DNA from: Paramacrobiotus metropolitanus
Taxonomy: Eukaryota > Tardigrada > Eutardigrada > Parachela > Macrobiotidae
NCBI RefSeq assembly: GCF_019649055.1
Contig: NW_026570447.1
Location: 1 to 64,000 of the forward strand
Direction: 5' to 3'
DNA length: 64,000 bases
In this document: piece by piece, positions 19,540-30,450 of the stretch
Layout of the letters: each line of letters starts with the position of its first letter
Position numbering within the stretch: the stretch's first letter is position 1
Made by a program: the position numbers and the translations under genes
The notes under the pieces: generated by a model
The model's input: only the letters and a program-made list of their open reading frames with translations
Database searches by the model: none
Told to the model about the DNA's origin: nothing

Positions 19540-22373
19540 TGGCAGTGATTATTGGAATTACTATTATTATATATTATTGTCGTTGCCGGCCGGAATCCAT
19601 GTTGTCATCATTGCAATATTATAATTATGACAGTATTTATTTCGGCCGGCATGGTTAAAATGAGGACTTGTGGAATTCGGTGACTACTGCCAATGCAACT
19701 GTCGGCGAAAGTAAGGTTGTGTATAAATTATTGTACTTCGCTTGGCCCATTATTGTAATCAGTTCCGCTTTATGGATCAATATATTAATCACTTGAACGA
19801 ATTGACAACATCTGTGGCGGGCGGCTGCATGAACAATTACGGCTGATTGCAATGCAGTCGTAGCAATGAGAAAATATTTCCAAACGATTTTGTTTGGCAG
19901 TCCGCATTATAAGATAATTTTATTAATTCATCAGGAACCGCTGAGCTGAAAGCTCTTCGTAAGGATATCAGCGTTTTCAGTTTACGCATTAACCTCTGTC
20001 ATTTTACGCAATCCGACTACAGAATCAGAATCAGCGGATTTCCCTGGTCACCTGTTAATTTTGCGAATATGAGAAGAAATCTGGTGACCGGTCGGAGCGA
20101 AGTAGGATTATGATTATGACAATCATTATGAGCATAATTTACCGATTATGAGTAGGATTGTGAGTACGAGGACCGTTAGGAGTATTAGGTATCTACTTAA
20201 GGCCTATTTTTACTCGGGCTTGAGATCGTCACATTTCACGAAACTGAGCTATTTCGGCGACTACAGATACATTCACATCTCCGGCACAGTGTCCGTGACG
20301 GAGGTGCGAAGTATAACCACACACACGTCACCTTCCCGTAAGTTACAGTAGTTTCGTCAAGGTTACGTTCGTCAAAATCCGGCTTCGTTCGTCCAATTTT
20401 GGAAATAGAACTAGTTCTATTTTTTCAACTTCACGATCGTCAAGTTTCACATATCAAGTGCAAGTCAAGCGCAAGTCCTCCACCATCACTTTAAGCTCAG
20501 TTTTTGATGCTCGCTCCTTGTAAAATTTCCTCATGTATGTAAAACCGCCTCGGCAACCTTTTCTTTTTGAGCCGAGAACGCCGAGAACGTAACAAAAAAG
20601 CAACTCCCAAAATCAGTAGAGACGGTTGAAAGATGTTGTTTTCAATTGGAGACATTTTGGTGAAATTATGAGCAACAAGTATAGAAATATTTATTAATTT
20701 AAAAATCCGATCCGATTTGAAATTTCAAGTTTGGCGGATCTGATTCTGAAGTATAACCAGAAGGGACGGCTTTAACGACGTGTACCTGAGAGGGTGAGCC
20801 ACCCACATTGGCACACTGCACAAACTGATTTTTTCAAACTTTCTTTCGTCTACAACAACTTTTTCAAAAACATTACCCGATAGCCTGGGGTATTTTGTAC
20901 TTGATAAATGTATCTGAGCTTAGTAAAGGATGCCTTTCAAAATCCAGGAAGAAAAACCTGGAGCGGGGTAGTAAAACAGTGCGTTTCAAAACTGGAATGC
21001 CCTTCGCAAAACAAATTCCTACAAATTCCCCTTTACCGATCAGTACATACGAGAAGTATTAAAATGTTAAAGAATCAATTTTCTTTATGACAAGTGTAAT
21101 TCGGTTTTGATCAAAGCCACGGTTGAGTTTTTCTGGGCGTCGGCTCCCAAAGCTGACCGGAAGTCCGGAAAACATCTGCCGTTCTGTAACGAATTGTCCA
21201 TTCGTCCTGAATTTCACAGAATATCTTCTACAAGCCTGTCTAAATAAATATTTGTTTACATCGAAGCGAAATCGGTATCGGCGGTTTTTTGCCACGAGTT
21301 TCCCACTGCAAAAGCCAGCCGCTTCATTGAAGGTGTAAATCCCCAATTTTTTAAAACTTTTGCTTTTTTCCCTCGGGATCCTGAATAAGGTTTTCACACA
21401 ACATTGTACTTCTTCATATAGCCCTTAAAATCTTCTAAAATTAGAAAATGAATGTGACCAAAAAAATGCTTGCTTCATTTAATAATCATTTCAAAACAAA
21501 AATACGAAGTGAAACGTTTTGTGTGCGTTTTTTCGCCGGTCGCGGACACTTGTGGTCACCTTATGTCACGTGTGCGCGAAATCTTCATGGAAAATTAGTT
21601 GCTTTCCGTTCACAGAGCGTAGGATTCATACCGTATTTGCATAAATTTTCACTACAAGTAGTGAAAAACACAAACCGAGGAAATGAATGTTTTGCACATT
21701 CTGTGTAGTGAAATCCTTTTACGTTATAAGCTTATAGCAGACTACTACACATATTATTATACCGACCATGCTGTGCATGCATCTTTCCTTGAGCAGATCA
21801 TGGGTGGATAATAAACAGGCCTTTGGTACAAAACATTGCATTTAAATTTTCCCCTATTTTAGTTCATCATATCTCGGCAACCGGATGTTGCGCACGCAAA
21901 CGGTTTTCAGAACAATGTATACAAATCATTTTGCTTTAGAATGATAAAAAGTATTACAAAAAAGTGACTCGGAATGCGGGAAAGCGAAAGTTTTAGTGTA
22001 CGTATACCCTTTTTGACACCATGTACCGGGCCATTTTCCTTAATTAATTTTTCCGCTTTATAAATTCGTCCTTGGTTACATGATTTTAAGAAAGAAGATC
22101 CCCAAATCATTACCGCACGTCTGTACCATGCACCGCATACACCGGATCATAGACAAGCGATATCTAACGAAGGACACTACACTGGAATGTAATTATTATT
22201 ATGAGTATCATCGTTATTATTACATTGTACACATACAGTATTGCACAGGTCACACACCACATCCACACACCATACAACAAAGACATGTGAGCAAATGTTT
22301 CAAGGGGCGTGGCGTTACAGTTGATTCACCGAACACAGGTAGGGATATACACGGGTGGTTGTTTAATGTGCGG
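19540..22373. other. Intergenic; nothing recognised
   Basis: AT-rich DNA with scattered short open frames on both strands. The longest (112 codons at 21059-21397 minus, 86 codons at 21448-21708 plus) have no recognisable domain and no supporting start or splice context. No tRNA, repeat array or known element was identified. Confidence 0.4.
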
Positions 22374-23840
22374 CTAGTTGACGGTGTTGGCTTGGATGGC
22401 GTTGGGCGAGCTGCGGTCCTTGCACTCGGCGTCGAAGACAACCAGCTTCTCCTTGCTGCTGATGGGGTGCTCGATGCGGGCGCAGCACAGGCTGTCGTCC
22501 GTCAGGATGACCGGCGCCGGGCCCTTCAGGACTTGGCGCGGCCCGTAGGAGTTCTGCGAGCTGTAGGCCAGGTAGAACACGCCCACACGCAGACCGGGCG
22601 CCGGCAGCGGCTGGTTGAAACGGCGACCTTTAGAACGCACAAGCATTGTTATACATATAAAATTTTGCATATAGATATGACGACATATCCTTATATCGCG
22701 CCACGAGTTCATGAGTATTTATTCTAACTAACACTTGTTAAGTTTCATATACATTAAATTTTTTAGAGAAATACGAAATTATTTATATATCGCACCCTTT
22801 GATTATCCGTATTAATTTTGAATCTTATGCATTTTTAAGTACATCAGCTGACTGTACTTAGTAGTAAACTATTTTTTATATCGCGCGAAATTTTTATACA
22901 TGTTCATTTTTAAAGGTATTTTAAATACCTACGTTCAGTGTTTGTATGGACTATATTTAATTAAGTACTTTTTTTAACTGTTCGTATGATAATTCACTTA
23001 TTTAATTGGATATATTTTTATAAAAAAAAATGTGCCGAGTAATTTGCGGCTTATTTAAAAGTAATCAGCTTACACATTTCACTGCCGATGGAGATGTTGG
23101 TATCGTTCAGCACGCTGGCCAGCGAGGAGTTCTTCCCCAGGAATTTATAGCCCATATCCCGGCAGAAATCGGGGCAGTCCGCCGTCTTCTTCTTGCAGTC
23201 GGTATCGACGTTGCAGGACGGGTAGCGGCGGTAGGCCAGCGACATGAGTTTGACGCCGGCTGTGGAGACATTCTCCAGGGTGTGCAGCGTGCAGACGCAA
23301 CGGGGGAACACCTTAAACATTTACGTACTAATAATTACGCATTTAAAAAATAATAATCTTACAGCAAATTCATATTAACTGCCCATACTCTGGTGGTACT
23401 AAGTACGTCTGGCTTTAAGATTGTATGTCCTGAGTGCGATTTCTAGGTTGGTTAAACTTTTGTCTCATAAAATCCAAATTAAAAAAAGCATATAATTTTT
23501 TAAATTTAAAAAAAATTTCCAGAGGCTTCAAATTAAAAAAAAATTTAAAAATTTTAATTAAAAAAATAAAAAAACTGAAATTAAAAAAGTAAAAAAATAA
23601 AAAGTTTCCAGTGGCTTGATAGATATCTCCGTTAGTTTTAATCGAGTTCGGCTACTGCAGTGCGATGATAATAATAATAATGATAATAATAATAACAATA
23701 ATAATTACCACACTGCCGGCGTCCAGCCGTTTAACCTGGCGTTCCAGACTGCGCAGCGACTGCCCGGGCATCACGCCGGCCACGCTCCACGCCAGGCACA
23801 ACGCCGCGCTCAGGACCAAACAAAATCGGGTAGAATCCAT
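22374..23840 (-). CDS. Cys-rich secreted protein, three exons, family not recognised
   Basis: Exons on the minus strand: 23709-23840, 23074-23311, 22374-22627. All junctions are GT/AG, the phases close, and the sum is 624 nt (207 aa). The ATG at 23838-23840 starts a clear signal peptide (MDSTRFCLVLSAALCLAWSV). After it come SLERQVKRLD and a Cys-rich domain with the spacing CVC...C....C...C..C (RYPSCNVDTDCKKK, TADCPDFCRDMGYKFLG). Potential N-glycosylation sites follow (NSS, NDT). The C-terminal part carries a CC pair (DDSLCCARIEHP) and one more Cys. A TATA box lies 80 bp upstream. It is likely extracellular, and its neighbours are neuropeptide genes. The exon structure is very sure; the function is unknown. 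Confidence 0.8.
23665..23706. repeat. (ATAATA)n simple repeat
   Basis: A run of TAA/TGA/CAA-type triplets forms the start of intron 1 of the secreted-protein gene and directly abuts its splice donor (GTAAT on the minus strand). Confidence 0.8.
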
Positions 23841-23919
23841 GATTTTTTATATATAAAGAAATTGTACGTAAAATTTTTTGAACGATGGAGTGAATGATTG
23901 TGATGAGCGCCGGTGGGAG

Positions 23920-23927
23920 TTTATATA
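23920..23927 (-). promoter_or_regulatory. TATA box (TATATAAA on minus strand)
   Basis: It lies 80 bp upstream of the ATG of the three-exon secreted-protein gene and reads TATATAAA on the minus strand. A similar distance is seen for the AKH gene. Confidence 0.6.
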
Positions 23928-26077
23928 CAGCGTTGTCGAGGATAAACAGCGGCATGCTGGGAAATGTGTTACAGATACCGCAAGCGGCGCATTGTGTTCA
24001 GTGTCAGAGCCGCGGTGATCTTGACCAGCGCTGAGTGGCCACTCGAGCGCCGGCTTATGAGTACCGCGTAATGTACAGAGAAATAACCTTTAAGGATGCC
24101 ATCATATTTCCCGGAGAAGCGACATGCACACTGGCGGATGCATAACGCGATGTACATATATACATGGTAATTATGCTGTAAAATGGATACAGCGTTGCCG
24201 GTAACGCGAGAAGCCGGCTTGACGGCTGCGCTGTTATTAGTCCTGGCCGCGGCGTAATTGCTGGCGGAAACGCCGATTGTTTCCCTTGTGCTGCGGTGCG
24301 GTATTGTACTGCTGAAGGATTTACGGGTGTACGGAGATGCGGTTACCCTGCACAATCGAGGACTACAAGGTGGAAATCGGCCAGTCGGTTCGTGGTGGGA
24401 AAATTGAGTAATAAATTCAACAAACGGTGTGCAACAGGAACACATCCGGTGGGCATGCATCGCAAGCAGTGTCTTGGAAGTTGATCAGTGAATCTGTATT
24501 TGTCGCTGTGCTAATGCGTGAAAAATTACGGGACAAGCTTATAGATGGACTACTAGCATTAAATATTTGTGTCATACATAGTTATACGCATGAATCGAAA
24601 TGATATAATTATAATTATGTAATTATGCCTACACTGGATACATATACATATATAGTACATACACTGGATTATGGATACAATATATACATATATAGTGCCT
24701 ACACTGGATAAAAATACATATATGAAGTAGTACATTTACACGCAAAATTTTCAGCAGTGGTGTCTGGTTAATATACCTATGGAAATCGTGAAATAAAGCC
24801 ATAAATATATTAACATGCGATATATCTACTTATATACATATATGTGCATATATAAATATACCTTCATTTATCATCTATATTTATATTTATCAAATATTGC
24901 CTCTTGCGTATATGTATATGTGTGTGTACATAAGTACATGTATGTACGGCTAGATATGTGTATACTGCGATGCTACGATCATACGATATATATAGATATA
25001 CGATATATACGATACGATATATATATTAAAACTCAATGTAAAATTAAATGCAGTTAATGTGTCGGCACAAGAGATCTATAACCATTCGGCCATTGTGGAA
25101 TCGCTTTTAATGGAATGGATGGAATGATGGAAGCATTTGTAAAAATTCCCATGTACGGACGTCAAAAATTCTTGGGAAATTAAATCTTCGTCCTTAATAT
25201 GAAGCAATAATGCTTTATCCGGAGAATCGCGAAGGTCGGCGCCGGTTTTGCTTAACATGTCGCACGTTTTCATCTGGTAACACCGGCAAGGAAAAAGTGC
25301 CTGGAGATGCGATTACGATTACGCAGGAAGTGTACTGTTAGCCCATTCCCCGGGGGAACGCCACACAACACACACAAACAGCGATTACCGGGTGTCCTTC
25401 ACCAAATAAAGACGCACAAAAACAAATCCGCCGAAACCCACCGGTTAATTGTCCGTCTTGACTCGGTAAATGCGGCGCACACGCAGCCGGCGCGCGGGAC
25501 AATACGCCCGGCGCTCCTTTTCACCGGCACACGTGCGCGCGTCCCCGAACAATAGCCGTTGCGAAAGGTGACCTTTGGCTGTATTCTTCCATATAAAAAC
25601 GACAGCCGGTCTAATTGCCCGAAACGCCGGTATTAATCCCGATCATGGGATCGTGTGACGCCAGTAATAACATTTTCTCCATCGATTTCATAACAAGGCC
25701 GGGGCCATAAAAAGGCCGGCGTGTGCCGGGTATTACACCACGACTGTTTGCTCATTGCGTGGCGGGTTGACAATCCGGCCAATATCCTCTGATTAACTGG
25801 CGTGCCGGGGCGCAGTATTCTATTGCGTGATAACGGCAATTATAAGGCAACGTTCACTGATAAGCCGCAACGCCGTTATTGCGCTGGGCGGCCGCTTGTA
25901 AAAAATTGATTATTTTAAATTGATTGGATGGCCGTCGCGGCACGTCAGCCCCGGTACACATCGATACACCGTGCCTCTTCATAATCCCGTTTCCGGCATT
26001 GGCATTCCCCTCATCCCGCTGTTCCTCCCGATTTTTCCCGATTAAATTATCCCGTTGATCCTGTTTATCCCGGAAAT
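23928..26077. other. Intergenic; AT-rich repeats at 24600-25050
   Basis: No gene recognised. 24600-24730 holds about three imperfect copies of a unit containing 'cctacactggatacatat'. 24800-25060 is dominated by TATACATA-type alternating sequence. 25250-26070 is more GC-rich and probably holds the upstream region or 5'UTR of the corazonin gene, including a TATA-like box at 25592. Confidence 0.5.
25592..25598 (+). promoter_or_regulatory. Possible TATA box (TATAAAA) for the corazonin gene
   Basis: TATAAAA preceded by GTGACCTTT at 25569-25577. It lies about 480 bp upstream of the corazonin ATG, so it would need a long or spliced 5'UTR. No closer TATA was seen. Confidence 0.3.
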
Positions 26078-26350
26078 ATGGACGCCGGTATGTGGTTGAC
26101 GGTGAGCGTCCTGCTGGTGACCTTTACCTGTGTCCCGGCCCAAAAGTTCCAGTATAGTCGCGGCTGGATGCCGGGTGGGAAGCGCGCCGACGCGGACCAG
26201 GAATTTCCGTTGCGGACACATTTCCGCCAGCCGCCACGGGCGCCGGTCAGCGGCACGGGATTCGCCGCTGTCCTGGCCGAACTGCTGCAGCGCCAGGAGG
26301 CGCTCGGCCCGCAGGATATCAAGATGGCCCTCCGCATGCACGACGAGTGA
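26078..26350 (+). CDS. Crz: Corazonin-type neuropeptide precursor
   Basis: A 90-aa precursor for a secreted neuropeptide of the GnRH/AKH/corazonin superfamily, acting on a G-protein-coupled receptor. A signal peptide (MDAGMWLTVSVLLVTFTCVPA) is followed immediately by QKFQYSRGWMPGGKR. Cleavage at KR, amidation from Gly and N-terminal pyroglutamate would give pQKFQYSRGWMPG-amide. The FQYSRGW core is the corazonin signature; arthropod corazonin is pQTFQYSRGWTN-amide, so position 2 and the C-terminus differ. The associated peptide has no Cys, unlike the AKH precursor next door. The stop TGA (26348-26350) overlaps a consensus splice donor (GA|GTGAGA), so a longer spliced form is possible. An AATAAA lies at 26615. 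The gene is tail to tail with AKH. Family assignment is sure; completeness of the C-terminus is less so. Confidence 0.88.
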   Translation: MDAGMWLTVSVLLVTFTCVPAQKFQYSRGWMPGGKRADADQEFPLRTHFRQPPRAPVSGTGFAAVLAELLQRQEALGPQDIKMALRMHDE

Positions 26351-26614
26351 GACGATCATATATATAATTGGTGACCTTTCATACTGTTCTAATTTATTTC
26401 ATGGAAATGCACAGAGTCTATTCTTGACGCTCGATTTTCTTATGTTTTCTTATGCTTTCTTATATGCGCTGTAATAGATTAGATGGCTTTTTATTAAATG
26501 TCGATGAGAAAATGAATGCCGTTGTATTAATGTATTAATATATGTTCAACGTGGAAAAAAATATATGGCTGCGCATTCGTCCGTGGTTGCTTTAATTAAC
26601 ACGTACTCCATCGC

Positions 26615-26620
26615 AATAAA
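26615..26620 (+). terminator. Poly(A) signal AATAAA downstream of corazonin
   Basis: The first canonical AATAAA after the corazonin stop codon, 265 bp downstream and on the same strand. Confidence 0.4.
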
Positions 26621-27502
26621 TGACAGTGTAAAATAACCAGCAATTTCCACAGTACGTATAAGCGCAAATTAATCCATATTTTAATCCACAGAAAGGTCAT
26701 AAAATTGCGCTTAAGTATTAATAGATTCCCGATGATCCATTTGAGCCGGAAGAAATTGTTCTCTACAGCGAGAACATTAACACAACGATATGCACGAAGG
26801 AATAAAAGCAATATAAGCGCATAGACGAGTAGAAAATAAAATTCGTGCGTTATATCGACATAATTCCAACGAATAAATCGCAAATAAATACAGCGGAACC
26901 GCGCCGCTCTCGTTAATTTAACAATAATATAAATTTTATTCGCCACGTAAAAAACAATTCCTGTTTTTATTTCTGCACTATACGTGTTTCTGTAAACGTT
27001 CCACGTGTGACCATGCTGCCGAACAACTGTACTATACAGTCTGTATATTAACAAAAAATTGCATGATAAAATTGCAAAAAAATACAACAATATATTTGTT
27101 AAAATAATTAACCATAAAATTAATTAAATGTAGCAGCTGTGTATATCTATATATATAGCGCGCAGTAAAAAAAAAGCGAAGGGCCAAGTAGAAACCAGTG
27201 TACTGTACGTTATCGCCGTGATGTGCAGTTTATAAATAATTCGATTTATAAATATGCAAAAAATAATTCATATATAATTAATAGAAAATATCTACGTCAC
27301 GCGTAGAAAAATCGTAGCGAGGATATTGCCGGGAAAAATGTGAGCCAGATATCTGGGGAATATTCGGCTAATTCCATTTCGTTATATGCAGCAGCAGCGG
27401 CGTGTGATTGATTGGACAGGCCAATAAATGTATATTGACGCATCATCAATATGTTATAAATATAGAGAAATCGGCGGAAAAAAATGCCGGTTAAAGGATC
27501 GG
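26621..27502. other. Intergenic between the convergent corazonin and AKH genes
   Basis: AT-rich, no supported gene. A 164-codon frame at 26596-27090 (minus) is hydrophobic only because of AT bias and has no domain. The 3' end of AKH exon 2 lies at 27503. Confidence 0.5.
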
Positions 27503-28941
27503 TTAAAGGTTGTTGTTGGCCACATCCGGTTGGTGTGAGAGTCGCCCGCAGGCGTTCTGCCGTTCGATTTCATCCTGCAGAAGGTAAAAACACACCGTTT
27601 TAATGTTAACCGGCGCGAATCAATGGAACAAAAGCCGATTGACGCAGCTTCCGGTTTACCGCGGCGCGCGAATTAACGATTAAATCACGGACGGTGGAGA
27701 AAACGGCTAATATCGAGGGGAAAACAGTAGAGTTTCCCGGGATGACATTTACGTCAGGATTTATCGAATTATACGTGCTGATTCGGTTCGGCGAATGACC
27801 GCGAAGAAAAGGTAGAAAATTAAATAATTGTGCGGAAAAATCAAAACATGCACAGGTAACGCCAAACCCGTTCGAAGACATACAGATAGATACAGGAAAG
27901 TCCGATTCAGTTTATTTTTATAAAAACACTAGCGCAAAAAAGTCCCGACAAGAATCGCTAAAACGTTATTTGCTTAAATTAATAATAAGTATTACTCTTT
28001 ATAAAAAAATTTTAAGAAATTCAAAGCTTGAGGATGTTTTGAAAATAGAGAGAAATTCCTAATGACCTGGAAATATTCGATTTACACAAGCGTTTTATAT
28101 GCCGCTGTCAAGAGAAACGAAAAAGGAAACAAAAATTATTATGAATAGAAACAAAAATTATTATGAATACTGTCAAATAAATTATATGCTGATAAGAAAA
28201 CACTTTTTCAAATTTTTTTGCACATTATTCAGATAATATTTATTTATTCATATATATTTTTATTTTATATTTATACATTTCATATATATACTCGTATTTA
28301 TTCATTTATATTTATATATTCAGATGCTACTTATATATTCATATATATTTTTATCTTATATTTATACATTTCATATATATACTCTTTTTAATTTATTTAT
28401 TTATATCTATATATTCAGATGCTACTTATATATTCAAACATATTTTTATTTTATATTTATACATTTCATATATACACTCGTATTTATTTATTTACATTTA
28501 TATATTCAGATGTTACTTATATAGAATTTTGTCCTGATATTATTCTGTACAACTGTATATACAGTAACACAGTAGCTCTACGTTTATGGAAAAATTTGAC
28601 ACCTTATTTATACATTTATGGATTTATTGATTAAAAATTTCAAAAGCGTGTATATTAACGCGTCTTACCTGTAATAACTGCTGGATTTGCAGGAGGCGGA
28701 TCTGGCTGAAGCGTGTCGAGCAGAACGCCGCCGGCGGGTAGCGGAAGACGCCGGCCGCCCGCGAATCATTGGTAATAAGAGTGTTGGCCGCGTCCCGGTC
28801 CAGCGCGGGGTCGGCACGTTTGCCGTGACCCCAGCCGGTGCTGAAACTCAACTGCGCCTGCGTACAATGCGCCAGTAGCGCCGCCAGCAGCGCCACCACG
28901 ACAAAGACGTGCATTAACAAGGGTGACCTTTCGCCGGCCAT
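27503..28941 (-). CDS. AKH: Adipokinetic hormone (AKH) precursor
   Basis: Exons on the minus strand are 28669-28941 and 27503-27574, 345 nt (114 aa), with an intron of about 1.1 kb (donor CAG|GTAAG, acceptor ctgcag|GAT). A signal peptide ending HCTQA is followed by QLSFSTGWGHGKR, giving pQLSFSTGWGH-amide, an AKH/RPCH-family decapeptide that mobilises energy stores in arthropods. The rest is the precursor-related peptide. It has one Cys in exon 1 (AFCSTRF) and one in exon 2 (NACGRL), which matches the conserved Cys pair of AKH precursors and strongly supports the small second exon. A TATA box lies 112 bp upstream of the ATG. The 3' neighbour is the corazonin gene, convergent. The intron contains a degenerate tandem array at 28225-28520. 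Confidence 0.92.
28225..28520. repeat. AT-rich tandem repeat of about 95 bp, about three copies
   Basis: The unit runs from 'cagatgctacttatatattca' through 'atatatttttatnttatatttatacatttcatatata' to the next copy. The copies start near 28225, 28321 and 28416 and differ at few positions. The array lies inside the AKH intron. Confidence 0.75.
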
Positions 28942-29052
28942 TTCTTAACAAACGATCGAACTACAGCCGGTGGAAATTAAAACCCCGTTTAATGGAAAAA
29001 CGTTAAGTGATGATGAGAGCGATGGATGGGGAAACTAATCGTCAATTTCGGG

Positions 29053-29062
29053 TTTTATATAA
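29053..29062 (-). promoter_or_regulatory. TATA box of the AKH gene (TTATATAAAA on minus strand)
   Basis: A canonical TATATAAAA on the minus strand, 112 bp upstream of the AKH ATG. Confidence 0.65.
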
Positions 29063-30450
29063 GGAAGATTAATTGCCGGCTGTTATATATGCAAAACGCC
29101 GCGCACTTGATCTCCCTTCTTGAGCCGACTCGGAAGTGACCCGCCATCGCGGGAATTCCTCCGGCGCTGCTCCCTGCCAGCCGGCCGTCACTTCCGGCCA
29201 GCTGCTGCCGCCGGGAATGTGCGGAGTGCGGTGCGGGGAAGTGCCGGCATCGAAGGATCAAAAAGCGACGTCGCTATGAATTATAACCGGCATGCGGTCA
29301 GCACCAGTATGGTCCACTGCGTCATACCACTCAGCCGGTACTTTACATACGTACATTGCACGTCCACCACGTCAGCGGCGTTTGCTGGCGATTGCGTCAG
29401 AATGACCGCACCCATTGTTATAGTATATAAAAGAAGGGCCGCTAGGGAGTGACCTATGTCGCCGATCCCCGCTACTGAGGGAAGCTGTTTAATACGTAAA
29501 CCATAAATAAATAAATCATTAATAAATAAATCTAAAGCATAAATGAATAAACCTCATTCTATTTGATTTTGTTTATTTATAATTCAAATTGTTTTGTACT
29601 TCATATTTGATTTATCATTCTGTTTATTTAAATATTTATATTTGTACTAATAATATTGATATAAAAAATATCCTGAACCTAGATGGCATTAATTTTCACC
29701 CGGCGCGCCTTTAAATTATATGAATTTGCATTAATCGTTCTATTGATTTTTAAACTGCTGAATGATGTAAGTAATTATCTTCATTTGTGAAAAACTCGGT
29801 ACTGTATAATTATTCGTTTCCATTATGCAGACCCGGTCTCGCGTGTGCATCATATGCATTATGCAGATTAACCAACAAGCCGGCATTTCCGGGAAATATA
29901 CACACATCCCAGAATACCAACAAAATCCAGGAATAAATTTCTTCTTCCAATAAATCATCCCACGGAAGTGTAAAAGGCATTGTTACAGTGAAATAAGAAA
30001 AACCTGTGCTTTCCTTCCTGTCGAAAGCACTATGGATAATTTTGGATAAATTGTGATTTTTATGTTTAAAATTTTTTTTTTATTTAATACATACGTATTT
30101 GCTGTTATTTTCACTTTTTCCGCAGTTATTATGCTGTTTTTCCTTTTTCTGCAAAATCTGACGTTTTCCCCATTTTTATTCATATGTATTTTCTACAATT
30201 TAATGATTGCTTTACGTTTTCTTATTGATTATTCTTCTTGGGTCATAAACAGGATAATTTAATTATTTCTCGCAAGCAAACATGTTTTCTACGGGGTTAA
30301 ACGCGCACAAACAGCATTTCCCACATCATTCCGAGTTAATTTAACGACAGCAAAAAAAGCCGGAGAAACAGCGCCAAAAAAAATTAATTAGAAAAAAAAG
30401 CAAACACCAGAAATAAATCAATCCAAAATTTCCATTTCAGCCGACCGCCC
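29063..30450. other. Intergenic; orphan TATA-like element at 29424
   Basis: 29100-29460 is GC-richer and ends with TATATAAAAG on the plus strand (29424-29433) followed by GTGACCT, but no plus-strand gene follows that I can support. 29460-30440 is AT-rich and holds the 3' flank of eIF3a. Confidence 0.45.

Noticed and set aside
21059-21708. Frames of 112 (minus) and 86 (plus) codons
   Set aside because: No recognisable domain, no splice partner, weak start contexts.
26596-27090. A 164-codon hydrophobic minus frame resembling a membrane protein
   Set aside because: It lies in AT-rich intergenic DNA; the Leu/Ile/Phe richness follows from base composition, with no conserved motif or plausible upstream promoter.
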